Source: Bryopsis sp. KO-2023
Lineage: Eukaryota > Chlorophyta > Ulvophyceae > Bryopsidales > Bryopsidaceae
DNA: 64,000 nt
Direction: 5' to 3'
Assembly (NCBI GenBank): GCA_030272585.1
Contig: BSYQ01000007.1
Span: 5,398,001-5,462,000, forward strand
The number at the start of each line of letters is the position of its first letter. The first letter of the stretch is position 1. This document shows positions 43,517 through 54,536 of this stretch, piece by piece. A model generated the notes under the pieces. The model ran no database searches, was not told the origin of the DNA, and saw nothing but the letters and a program-made list of their open reading frames with translations. The position numbers and the translations under genes are program-made.

Positions 43517-45528
43517 GTGGGCCGGCCACCGACGTCCTCCTTCGGCGACACCTGAAGGGGTGGCGAGAGTGGGTCGGTCCTGAGAGGAGAAATAAAAGGG
43601 GAAAGAGGAGAAGGAGGAGGGGCAAACGTGCGGGTAGGCGAGAACAGTGGCGTCGAGCAGGCAGGAGGATCAAGGAGCAGGAAGAGAGAATGCAACGCCA
43701 AACACAAGAGGTAGAAAGGGCCAGAAGTCTGTGGCCAGACTCATGGGCCATGCAGTGTTTGAACCATAGTAAAACAGTGGAAGCAGAAATTCTGGTGAGA
43801 CAAGAGATAAAAGGGGAAGAAGAAAAGAAAAGAAGGGAAAATTCAAGGGAAGGGGAAGCAGCTGAAAAAGAATTGGGAAGAGAAAAGAAAGAAAAAGGAA
43901 GAAGAAAAGAAAAGTTTGGGTTGAAGGAAATGGGACAGACAGCAGTTCAGCTGCAGGAAAACCAGATTTGGGCAGGGGTGGTTCCCCTTGGGACTTCTGA
44001 TGTAGAAAATAAAACGTTTGCCACAGAAAAGGAAAGAAAGGAGAAAAAGGTGTCACTTAGAGAAAAATTGGAAGAACTGAAAATTAGTCCCCATCTTACC
44101 CCCCACCAAAAAAAAGAGCTGCTGGATCTTCTGCAGCAATACCCGGATGCCTGTGCTTGGTCCTCGGATCAAGTCGGGCAAACCAACATCCTATACCACG
44201 AGATCCCCACCGGAGATCATTCCCCCATCAGGCAGAATCCCTACCGGTTCAGCTTTGCGGAGAACCAGGTGGTGAAATCGGAGGTGGCGAGGATGCTCCT
44301 GGACGGAGTGGTGCGGAAGTCGAAGTCCCCATGGGCCTCACCGATCGTCCTAGTCCCAAAGCCAGATGGATCGGTGCGGTTCTGCGTTGATTACCGCAAG
44401 CTCAACAAGGTGACCACCCGGGATAGCTTCCCCCTCCCAAGGATTGAGGATGCAATCAATCAGTTCTCGGAGGCGAAGTATTTCACGGCACTCGATCTGC
44501 GATCGGGGTATTGGCAGGTCAGAATGAGCACCGCCTCCGCGGAGAAAACGGCCTTCATCACCCAGGAGGGGCTGTATGAGTTCGTAGTGATGCCCTTCGG
44601 GCTCAGTAACGCCCCAGCGACCTTCCAAAGGATGATGAACGAGGTACTGGGACCCATGCTGTGGAAGGGGGTGATCGTGTACCTGGATGACATTATCATC
44701 TATGCGGAGACCTGGGAAAAGCATCAGGAGATCCTGGCAGAAGTGCTGCAGCGGTTGAAGGAGGCCAACCTGAGGATCAGCCCGAGGAAATCGGACTTCG
44801 GGTTTGAGGAGCTGCTGTACTTGGGCCACATCGTGGGGAAAGGGGAAATCAAAATGAACCCGAAGAAGGTAGCCACAGTGGAGATGCAGGAGCCACCGGT
44901 GGATGTGTCTACTCTGCGGTCCTTCCTTGGCCTTACTTCTTACTACAGGAGATTTGTGCGCGACTATGCAAGGATCGCTGCACCTCTGACGGAGTTGTTG
45001 AAGAAGGATGTGCCATTTGAATGGAGGGAACGCCACCAACAAGCATTTGAGAGGCTGAAGAAAAGCATTACCGATCAACCAGTCCTGGCTCCACCACAGC
45101 CACACCTACCATACATTCTGCAAACAGACTGGAGCAGCCAGGCTGTGGGGGCAGTACTCTGTCAAAAGGATGAGCAAGGGAGAGAGCATGTGGTGGCTTA
45201 TGCCAGCAAAAGACTCAATCCTGCTGAGAGGAATTATTCTGCAGTGGAAGGGGAGTGCCTAGCAGTGGTGTGGGCTTGCACCTTATTTCGGCCATACATC
45301 TACGGAACGGAATTTGTGCTGCAGACTGATCAAAGAGCCTTACAATGGTTGATGACGGGTACCAAACTGACGGGGAAACTGATGAGGTGGGCACTCCGCC
45401 TACAAGAGTTTGATTTTACGATTGAGTTCCGCGCTGGGAAGAGTAACGCAAATGCGGATGCACTGACAAGGCTTCCAGTTCCGCTGGACCATCCAATAGT
45501 CAGTGGTTCCACAGCGCTTCGTCCATGA
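43513..45528 (+). CDS. pol: B copy 2 pol: reverse transcriptase and RNase H
   Basis: 671 residues, essentially the copy D type (NILYHEIPTGDHSPIRQNPY, KYFTALDLRSGYW). Ends after the RNase H domain like the others. Confidence 0.92.
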   Translation: MSGPATDVLLRRHLKGWREWVGPERRNKRGKRRRRRGKRAGRREQWRRAGRRIKEQEERMQRQTQEVERARSLWPDSWAMQCLNHSKTVEAEILVRQEIKGEEEKKRRENSREGEAAEKELGREKKEKGRRKEKFGLKEMGQTAVQLQENQIWAGVVPLGTSDVENKTFATEKERKEKKVSLREKLEELKISPHLTPHQKKELLDLLQQYPDACAWSSDQVGQTNILYHEIPTGDHSPIRQNPYRFSFAENQVVKSEVARMLLDGVVRKSKSPWASPIVLVPKPDGSVRFCVDYRKLNKVTTRDSFPLPRIEDAINQFSEAKYFTALDLRSGYWQVRMSTASAEKTAFITQEGLYEFVVMPFGLSNAPATFQRMMNEVLGPMLWKGVIVYLDDIIIYAETWEKHQEILAEVLQRLKEANLRISPRKSDFGFEELLYLGHIVGKGEIKMNPKKVATVEMQEPPVDVSTLRSFLGLTSYYRRFVRDYARIAAPLTELLKKDVPFEWRERHQQAFERLKKSITDQPVLAPPQPHLPYILQTDWSSQAVGAVLCQKDEQGREHVVAYASKRLNPAERNYSAVEGECLAVVWACTLFRPYIYGTEFVLQTDQRALQWLMTGTKLTGKLMRWALRLQEFDFTIEFRAGKSNANADALTRLPVPLDHPIVSGSTALRP

Positions 45529-46988
45529 TTTACTATGGAACCCCAGATCAGAGCTGACAAGGTGCAACCATTGTTGTCCCAATGGAAGTACTCAACAGTG
45601 GTAGGGGACACTTGAATTTTGTGAGGTTTTTGCATATTTCTTGCCTACTATTGTTGTTGCAAGAGATCAAGGGGGAAAAAGTGGATCAATGGATGGATAA
45701 GGATCAAATGAAATATTTGGAAAGAAAGGATTTGCCTGCTGGGAGTCAAGCTGAGGCAAAAGTGCACAGAAGGAGTCGACGATATTGAAGGGTAGCAGGA
45801 GATGCTCACCCACTCAAGTACTTGAGCAGAGAAAGAGAATGGCGACAGGTGCCAAATGAGGAACACGATAGTCTGTGGTTCGAGATATCCACAGACAGAA
45901 TGCGCACATCGGCGGGAGAGGATTAAGCCAGAAGAGTGCAGCAGCTGCACAGCAGCAAGAGTTATATATAAAAAGAGGAAGAGCAAGTGTGGCAGACGTG
46001 CCATAACTGCAGAGAGAGTTAAAAAAGCGCCTAAGGAACTATATCCGCTACGGCAGCATGAGAGAGAGAAAGCGCCTAAGGGACTTCATCCACTACGGCA
46101 GCATATACCGTTGAGAGCTTGGGAGAAAACAGAACAGCGGAAAAAGGGGAAAGAAATGAAGTGGCAGAACTTCTACAGAAGCCGGGCGTTCAACTAAGGA
46201 AAGGACGACCATACCATTCGGAGACCGATTGACTAGTGGTACGGATGGATCGCGAAATACAATATGGTATTTTCTGGTTTTGTTTTGTTTTGTATTGTTG
46301 TTTTGTTTGGTATTGCTGTATTTCTGCAGCAGCAGTGGGTGGGTTTTTATTTTGTTTTTGGTTCTATTTTGTTCTTGGGTACTATTTCTGCAGGAGTAGT
46401 ATTCAGTCAGTCGATAAATAAAAGGATTCTTCTTTTGATACTTTTTGAGCTCAATAGAGAACTGGGGAAGAAAAGGGGGGTAAACAAGGGACAAACAGGG
46501 ACAAACTGGTCACTTTGACCTATAGGGGTGAAAGAACAGCTGTTAGCTATGAGGAAAAAAAAAAAAAGGGGGGAAACTGATTGAAGTGCAGCACCACTGG
46601 TTTACATTCGAGTGCTCTTTGAACAGTCCTGCTGGGTTTAAAGAACAGCTGATGGCTGTGATTAAAAAAAAAAAAGGGGGGACCTGTTTGAGGAACAACA
46701 TTGTTAGTTTACATTTTGATGTCCTTGAACAGTTTTGCTGTGGAAAAAAATAAATAAAATGGATCTGCAGTAACAATGGGCACTTGTTTTGTGTTTCTGA
46801 GCACTACGTCTACAGACATAGTAGCCAGTCAGGCAGTTAAGAGAAAGATTTTCTTGTTGCTACTTTTTGGAAAAGTTCTGGGAACAACTAGCTAACAACT
46901 AAAGACCAGGGACAGAAGAAGTTCAGTGGGGGAGGTTGAGTTTAACTTTTGGGGACAAAAGTCAAGGGAGGAGGGGAGTGGTTACAAC
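45529..46988 (+). other. B copy 2 region between pol and 3' LTR
   Basis: Short open frames only (for example 45582-45788 and 45856-46197, the latter basic). No integrase motif. It contains an A/T-rich zone around 46260-46440 and a purine-rich tract (GGGAGGAGGGGAGTGG) just before LTR3. Confidence 0.7.
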
Positions 46989-47346
46989 TGTAACCCCAAA
47001 CCACGTCGCCTCGACCAATTTTGTCACCTCCAGGGCTAGAGTGATATCAGGGGAGGGAATGCTGCTTGAGGCAGTCCCGGACGGATTACGTAGGGCTAGC
47101 AGTCACCCCGGGACAGTTCTGCCATGGCAGTTCCGCCACAGTTTAGAAGTAGCAGTTCAGCTACAGAAATGACTAGGTTGGACGTTCCTAGGGGTTGGTG
47201 CTGAGGGAAGGGATTGAGAGTGGTTAGGAAGATCAACTAGGCTTGATGGGTTAGGAAGTCTCCATCAGTAGGTGGGATCCTAGGTGATCAGTGGGACCAG
47301 GGTGAGTCAGGCGGCAGCCTATTTAAATGGCTGATCTTAGGGTATT
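46989..47346 (+). repeat. LTR3 of the B array, partial
   Basis: The first 358 bases of the LTR, ending at CTTAGGGTATT where LTR4 begins. It carries the variant CCATGGCAG shared with LTR2 and copy D rather than CCATAGCAG of LTR1, LTR4 and LTR5. Confidence 0.88.
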
Positions 47347-47947
47347 TGTAACCCCAAACCACGTCGCCTCGACCAATTTTGTCACCTCCAGGGCTAGAGT
47401 GATATCAGGGGAGGGAATGCTGCTTGAGGCAGTCCCGGACGGATTACGTAGGGCTAGCAGTCACCCCGGGACAGTTCTGCCATAGCAGTTCCGCCACAGT
47501 TTAGAAGTAGCAGTTCAGCTACAGAAATGACTAGGTTGGACGTTCCTAGGGGTTGGTGCTGAGGGAAGGGATTGAGAGTGGTTAGGAAGATCAACTAGGC
47601 TTGATGGGTTAGGAAGTCTCCATCAGTAGGTGGGATCCTAGGTGATCAGTGGGACCAGGGTGAGTCAGGCGGCAGCCTATTTAAATGGCTGATCTTAGGG
47701 TATTGTACTTCTTCTTGGTGCGGATCTTCTGGGTTAGGTTCTTGTGTTTTGTTCGAGTTTGGACCTTTGGACTGTTGTAAGAAAGCTTTTGAGAAGAGAC
47801 CTGAGTGAAAAGTGCCTTGCAAGGCCGTGTGATCAAGTTAAAGAGGGGCTGTCCCCACTTCTGCCGTTCCAGTTCTGCAAAAACGCCTCCACAACCGTTA
47901 AGTCCAGCTGCAGGGGTGACCCCAGCGGTCAAGGCGACGCAATTTGT
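47347..47947 (+). repeat. LTR4 of the B array (5' LTR of copy 3)
   Basis: 601 bp; I see no difference from LTR5 over the shared length. TATTTAAAT at 47678-47686 is a likely TATA box. Primer-binding site TGGTTTCGGAGC at 47948-47959. Confidence 0.9.
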
Positions 47948-48441
47948 TGGTTTCGGAGCCCAGGCGCGCACACTTTTTAGCTGTGCTGCAGCAGACGTGC
48001 ACTACGGCTCTGGCAGTCGTTATAAGTGGGCAGTCTGGACGAGCAAGACCTGAGAGTGAGAAAAGAAGCGGAGTAAGCTCTTGCAAGAGTGAAGAGAAGG
48101 ACCCACAGGGGTGGATACGTTTCAAAAGGGTACAAGGTCGAGCTTGGGTCGCTCACAAGGGTGAAGAGAAGGCGAAAAAGCTTTGTGGGTTTCGGGATCT
48201 TGTGGGATCTTAACCTAAGGTTAGGTCAGAACTGCTGTTGGGTCGCTTTTGTCTTGTTTGGGCTGCAGCAAGGTCGAGAACAAATACAAGAAAGAGTGAC
48301 GAACTGCATAAGGTGGAAAAAGAAGCAAGGGCAGTACTTATCCGAGGTTTGGAGGAGAACAGAGGGTAAAAGAGAAGGATCACGACCAGAAGGGAGACTT
48401 GCCACTCAGATCTGTGGCGGCGCTGAAGGAAAAAGAAGATC

Positions 48442-50283
48442 TTGACGGAAAAAGTGAACGAGGAAGAAGAACCAAACGAGGAAGAAGGCCTTGGTGGTGC
48501 AGAAGGAGTGAACGTTGAGGTTTCTGAGGCACAAGGAAGTGTTGGTGCTTTTTCTGAGGCTGGTCTTGTTGACGACGAAGGGGTGTTGAAGGAAGACTTT
48601 CTTGGCGGCTGGGACAACGAGGAAGTGAACGAGGTTGACGAGAAAGAGGTTGTGATGGTCGAGAGTGTTCCTGAAGAACGTGAAGCAAGACAAGAAGACA
48701 GAGCTGCTGGAGACGAGGTTACGAGGGCAGAGGTAGACGACGAAGTGGTTGCTGTCGTTAAAGAAGAAGAAGAGCAAGCAAGTGTTGACCCCACTGGAAG
48801 GGAGGTACAAGAAGGAAACCTCGTTGGCGTTACTGACCAAGGAGAAGCCGAGGTTGTCCAAGAGGAGGAAGAAGTGCTTGCGGAAGAAGTAAAAGAAGAA
48901 GACGAAGCAAGACGAGTGACCAAAGAAGAGGAGGAAGCCTTTGTTGAGCCAGAAGTTGTGGTTAAGGAAGAAGTCAAACAAGAAGAGGAAGAAGAGAGCA
49001 GTGTTGCTGCAGGGAACGGAGGAAATGGAGGCGCTACCAACGAGCCCTCGAGTTCCAGTTCCGACGAGGACAAACCTGAAGGGGAAAGAGACAAGAGGGA
49101 GACATCCTCTAGTTTCGAGGAAGAGCCTGTGCCCCCAGTACATCCACCACTGAACCCATTTGCCTTTGCTGCCAGTCTCCCCCAGATTCCTCCAATTGTG
49201 CCACCTGGTCCAGTTGTTCCACCCGTTCCACCAAGACCTCCTGTTCCACCACCAGTTTGTCCACCGACTCCAGGCAGTGGCGGCGCCATGATACATCCAG
49301 CAGAAGGACTTCCTAATCGGTTGACTAACAGTCATTTACTCGCATTTACGGGTGCAGAGGCAGAAGATGTGGCCACCTGGTTACGTTCCTATGGGATCCT
49401 CGCTGAAGGCTCTGGCTGGAACGTACCCCCAGCAGTGCAGCCACACGAAGACGAGAGGATAGAGAGACTGGTCCGCTATACAACCAGGGAGGCTCGGTCA
49501 TGGGTTGACAATTGGATATCCAGACATCCAGCCCTTGTGGAAGGAGTGCCAAACCCATTGAGGACGTGGCAGAAGTTGCAAACGGACATGCTGGCCTGGT
49601 TTGGAGTTGCCCCAGCAACACCAGTAGCCCATACCTTGGAGCAAAGCCGGAAGGGTGATGAAACAGTGGACGAGTATACATCTGTGCCATCCCAAGGGCA
49701 ACAGCAAGTGGAAGCGAACAGAGTACCAGGCAATCCAGCCGTGGCAGATGGGTCCTTACTTCGATCGAACAAGGATGGAGCTCAGGGGGAGTTGACACCC
49801 ATACTTCATGCACCCACGGAGGATACTTTGGAAGGAGTCAGTGCCAGAGCCGGACAAGTTGAGAAGAGACAAGTGGACCCCAGTTCCACCCAGAAGGAAG
49901 TGACGGTCCCAGCAACCGAACTGATGGGAGAACTGCAGGAGCATGCAGCATTGGAGCCTGTTTTGGCAGAAGTGGGCGTTATGGATCGGAGAGTAAATGG
50001 GCAAATTGACCGCCTAAGGAAGGAAATGCGTGATCACAAAATTGTGACGGATTCAAGACTTCGAGGAGTGGAGCAGCAAGTGAGAATATCTGGGCGGCAG
50101 TATAGCGAACTCAGGAGGATGATCTCTGCCTTGACAAAAAGGGTAGCAGATATGCGACAATCGGAAGAACCCGAGCTGGCAGGGGTGAGCCATGGCATTA
50201 CTGGAGACGCTGGAGTGGATCGAATACCTACCAATGGGGAAAGAGGCCGGGGAAACCACAGAGGAAGTGAATGGAGGAGAAGG
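48442..50283 (+). CDS. gag: B copy 3 gag, 5' part (split by TRIM)
   Basis: Same Glu-rich N-terminus, Pro-rich linker, capsid-like and coiled regions as copy 1. The reading meets the TRIM insertion just before the zinc knuckle; GAAGG at 50279-50283 is the left target duplication. Confidence 0.9.
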
Positions 50284-50821
50284 TGATACACGATACGGGA
50301 CGTTGGTGGACCGGCCCGCCCCCTTTGCGGGTTGTGCCGCTTTATCCCGTATCATCTCGTCCCCCCTCGGGCCAGTGGTCGCCCTCGACCACCTTCTCCT
50401 CGTGCCCGTTACTCCATTCTCCTTGACCCTCTCTGCGATTACCGGGTTACCGTTCTCTCGCGGGTCTGTTCGGGGGTTCTCCAGGATCTTTCTTGTGATC
50501 CTCTGATCCTTTGTTCTTATCCCTTTGATCCGTCTAGTCTCTTGATCTTATGGTCTTTTGCCTTGCTCTGCGGCGGCGATCACTGTGATGATCTCAGCCC
50601 CCTCCCCTCCTTCGCAGTGATCCTCATGCTCTTTCACCTCTCGTTACTACCACTCTCGGGTCAGAGGCGCCAACTCACTCTCAACTTCCATGGCCTCGCT
50701 AGGACTCGAGCTCGTGACCTTCGGATCGCAAGTTCGGCTCCGAAACCAAATGATACACGATACGGGACGTTGGTGGACCGGCCCGCCCCCTTTGCGGGTT
50801 GTGCCGCTTTATCCCGTATCA
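50284..50821 (-). mobile_element. TRIM-like miniature LTR element in copy 3 gag
   Basis: 538 bp with identical 71-bp direct terminal repeats (50284-50354 and 50751-50821), each starting TGATACACGATACGGG and ending CCCGTATCA. Flanked by GAAGG on both sides (50279-50283, 50822-50826). On the minus strand, TGGTTTCGGAGC (50748-50737) lies two bases inside the right repeat, and a purine tract GGGGGACGAGA precedes the left repeat, which sets the orientation. No protein domain is encoded, so it is a terminal-repeat retrotransposon in miniature. Confidence 0.88.
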
Positions 50822-52524
50822 GAAGGAGTGGACGGATAAACATGAGCGAAGTCACGTGTTGGCATTGCTTAGACCTTGGACATTACAGAAGAAATTGTCC
50901 CAACCGAATGCAGAGTTTCCAAGCAGAACTGGAAGATCAGTTGATTATGGATTTCGAGCAGACCGACCCAGTGACAGCAGCCATGGAGGAACCAGAGGAA
51001 GTCATGGCATCAATCTTGTACTCTGCTATGGATGTCGACAATGGAGCAATGGACAGTGCCCAAGGAAGCAATGGAGGGACTCCTGTGGATACGAGCCCAA
51101 TACCCTCAGAACCGCAAGCAACTACTGCAGAAGATGTTGTAATGGAGGAACTGAAAGAGCAGCCAAACCTTGAATCAAAGAAAGAGCCAGAAGAGATTCC
51201 AAAGCGATTGCCGAAGCCAGAAGATGTGCCACAAGGATCCAAGCCAGTTGTGATGCCGCCATTGATGCATAGACCGATGCAAGTACCATCGCCCAGAAAT
51301 ACCATGGCAAAGAAGAAGAAGATGGTCAAGAAATCAACAGTGAAGCCACAGGAGAAGCGCATGTTTACTACAGCGGAAGCCAAGAAGCTTGTGGAAGGAC
51401 TGACTGCAGAAGTATCGGTAGCAAACCTTTGTCAGCACCACCCGGAGTTGATCGACGCATGGTTGAAGGCATTACGGGTGCCTATGGCGAAAGTCCCAGC
51501 AGTTACCACCATGGCAGAAGTGGACAAGACAAGCTCATATGCAGTTACTACAGCCACAGCCAAAGTGATGGAAACCAAAGTGCCAGGAGCGATCATTGAC
51601 ACCGGAGCGAGTGCCTGTGTGATATCCAAAAAACTCCTAACACAAACGGGATTAACACATCTAATGGAGGCACCAAGAGGGCGTTACCGGGACTGCAATG
51701 GACAGACTCGGCAGGCAGTAGGGTACATCCCCGCTCTACCTATTGCCCTTGGACAATGCAAACAAATGGTACCGTGCCATGTAGTGGAGAACAAGCATTT
51801 GTCCCTAATCATTGGGACTCCATGGTTGGCTAAAACCGGCACCGAGATTGACTACGGGCTCAAAAGGCTCACTCCATACGTGGCGGGACAGCGCATGGGT
51901 GGCGTGCCGATCGAGTTCATCCACTCTGTAACGCCTGCAACTGCTGCAGTCGTTTCTATCTACCAGACCCTCCGCCACATCGAAGAACCCAGTCCTGCAC
52001 CAGCCCAACCACCCTCTTCTACCGGGGAACTTTTGCAGCCGAAGTCAAGGACGACTCATGATGGTCTGAACCAGCCCAACGCCGCCAGTCGACATCCACC
52101 GACCCTCCGGCTTACATACTACCAAGCAAGGGTGCTGCAAGAGTGCTACACCAGGCGTCGGGAGAACGGGATGAGTGAGGCAGCAGCCTCACACCTCCAC
52201 CAGCAAGAGATGGAGTTACTTGATGCAAGAAGAGGGCACCATTTGAAAATACAAAAAGAGAACGAAGGGAGTTTGGAGGAAACACTGCGAAGGGAAGGAA
52301 AACAGGGGAGAAGGAATGGTGTAACAGAGGAATACATGCGGAGGCGGGAGGCACTGAAACAACAAGAAAAGGAGGAGCTCAAAAAGCTTTTGGATTACTT
52401 CCGGGAGAGTGCACAAGCATGGAGACCGAAAGGAGTGCCTGCAGCAGGAGTGCCAGCAGCAACGGCCGCAACCGGAGGGAAAGGAGGGAGTGAGGTGATA
52501 AGCTATACCACTTCGGATTTTTGA
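50822..52524 (+). CDS. gag-pro: B copy 3 gag-pro, 3' part
   Basis: After the TRIM come the zinc knuckle CWHCLDLGHYRRNC, protease motif IIDTGASACVI and charged C-terminal helices, as in copy 1. Frame ends overlapping pol. Confidence 0.9.
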
Positions 52525-54536
52525 GTGGGCCGGCCACCGACGTCCTCCTTCGGCGACACCTGAAGGGGTGGCGAGAGTGGGTCGGTCCTGAGAGGAGAAA
52601 TAAAAGGGGAAAGAGGAGAAGGAGGAGGGGCAAACGTGCGGGTAGGCGAGAACAGTGGCGTCGAGCAGGCAGGAGGATCAAGGAGCAGGAAGAGAGAATG
52701 CAACGCCAAACACAAGAGGTAGAAAGGGCCAGAAGTCTGTGGCCAGACTCATGGGCCATGCAGTGTTTGAACCATAGTAAAACAGTGGAAGCAGAAATTC
52801 TGGTGAGACAAGAGATAAAAGGAGAAGAAGAAAAGAAAAGAAGGGAAAATTCAAGGGAAGGGGAAGCAGCTGAAAAAGAATTGGGAAGAGAAAAGAAAGA
52901 AAAAGGAAGAAGAAAAGAAAAGTTTGGGTTGAAAGAAATGGGACAGACAGCAGTTCAGCTGCAGGAAAACCAGATTTGGGCAGGGGTGGTTCCCCTTGGG
53001 ACTTCTGATGTAGAAAATAAAACGTTTGCCACAGAAAAGGAAAGAAAGGAGGAAAAGGTGTCACTTAGAGAAAAATTGGAAGAACTGAAAATTAGTCCCC
53101 ATCTAACCCCCCACCAAAGAAAGGAACTGCTGGATCTTCTGCAGCAGTACCCCGATGCCTGTGCTTGGTCCTCGGATCAGGTCGGGCAAACCAACCTCTT
53201 ATACCACGAGATTCCCACCGGAGATCATCCCCCCATCAGGCAGAACCCCTACAGGTTCAGTTACGCGGAGAACCGGGTGGTAAAATCGGAGGTGGCGAGG
53301 ATGCTCCTGGACGGAGTGGTGCGGAAGTCAAAGTCCCCGTGGGCCTCACCGATCGTTCTAGTCCCAAAGCCAGATGGGTCGGTGCGGTTCTGCGTTGATT
53401 ACCGCAAGCTTAACAAGGTGACCACCCGAGATAGCTTTCCCCTCCCGAGGATTGAGGACGCGATCAACCAATTTTCGGAGGCCAAATTCTTTACCGCTCT
53501 GGATTTGAGGTCAGGGTATTGGCAGGTCAGGATGAGCACCGCCTCCGCGGAGAAAACGGCTTTCATTACCCAGGAGGGGCTGTATGAGTTCGTAGTGATG
53601 CCCTTCGGGCTCAGTAACGCCCCAGCGACCTTCCAAAGGATGATGAACGAGGTACTGGGACCCATGCTGTGGAAGGGGGTGATCGTGTACCTGGATGACA
53701 TTATCATCTATGCGGAGACCTGGGAAAAGCATCAGGAGATCCTGGCAGAAGTGCTGCAGCGGTTGAAGGAGGCCAACCTGAGGATCAGCCCAAGGAAATC
53801 GGACTTCGGGTTTGAGGAGCTGCTGTACTTGGGCCACATCGTGGGGAAAGGAGAGATAAAAATGAATCCGGGGAAAATAGCCACAGTGGAGATGCAGGAG
53901 CCCCCGGTGGATGTGTCTACTCTGCGGTCCTTCCTGGGCCTTACTTCTTACTACAGGAGATTTGTGCGCGACTATGCAAGGATCGCTGCACCTCTGACGG
54001 AGTTGTTGAAGAAGGATGTGCCATTTGAATGGAGGGAACGCCACCACCAAGCATTTGAGAGGCTGAAGAAAAGCATTACCGATCAACCAGTCCTGGCTCC
54101 ACCACAGCCACACTTACCATACATTCTGCAAACAGACTGGAGCAGCCAGGCTGTGGGGGCAGTACTCTGTCAAAAGGATGAGCAAGGGAGAGAGCATGTG
54201 GTGGCTTATGCCAGCAAAAGACTCAATCCTGCTGAGAGGAATTATTCTGCAGTGGAAGGGGAGTGCCTAGCAGTGGTGTGGGCTTGCACCTTATTTCGGC
54301 CATACATCTACGGAACGGAATTTGTGCTGCAGACTGATCAAAGAGCCTTACAATGGTTGATGACGGGTACCAAACTGACGGGGAAACTGATGAGGTGGGC
54401 ACTCCGCCTACAAGAGTTTGATTTTACGATTGAGTTCCGCGCTGGGAAGAGTAACGCAAATGCGGATGCACTGACAAGGCTTCCAGTTCCGCTGGACCAT
54501 CCAATAGTCAGTGGTTCCACAGCGCTTCGTCCATGA
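52521..54536 (+). CDS. pol: B copy 3 pol: reverse transcriptase and RNase H
   Basis: 671 residues, copy 1 type for most of its length, with a few private variants in the stretch after the YLDDIIIYAE motif. No integrase follows RNase H. Confidence 0.92.
   Translation: MSGPATDVLLRRHLKGWREWVGPERRNKRGKRRRRRGKRAGRREQWRRAGRRIKEQEERMQRQTQEVERARSLWPDSWAMQCLNHSKTVEAEILVRQEIKGEEEKKRRENSREGEAAEKELGREKKEKGRRKEKFGLKEMGQTAVQLQENQIWAGVVPLGTSDVENKTFATEKERKEEKVSLREKLEELKISPHLTPHQRKELLDLLQQYPDACAWSSDQVGQTNLLYHEIPTGDHPPIRQNPYRFSYAENRVVKSEVARMLLDGVVRKSKSPWASPIVLVPKPDGSVRFCVDYRKLNKVTTRDSFPLPRIEDAINQFSEAKFFTALDLRSGYWQVRMSTASAEKTAFITQEGLYEFVVMPFGLSNAPATFQRMMNEVLGPMLWKGVIVYLDDIIIYAETWEKHQEILAEVLQRLKEANLRISPRKSDFGFEELLYLGHIVGKGEIKMNPGKIATVEMQEPPVDVSTLRSFLGLTSYYRRFVRDYARIAAPLTELLKKDVPFEWRERHHQAFERLKKSITDQPVLAPPQPHLPYILQTDWSSQAVGAVLCQKDEQGREHVVAYASKRLNPAERNYSAVEGECLAVVWACTLFRPYIYGTEFVLQTDQRALQWLMTGTKLTGKLMRWALRLQEFDFTIEFRAGKSNANADALTRLPVPLDHPIVSGSTALRP

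Noticed and set aside
50332-52524. 730-residue open frame spanning the TRIM and gag-pro
   Set aside because: It arises only because the TRIM sequence happens to be open in the same frame; it is not a gene.
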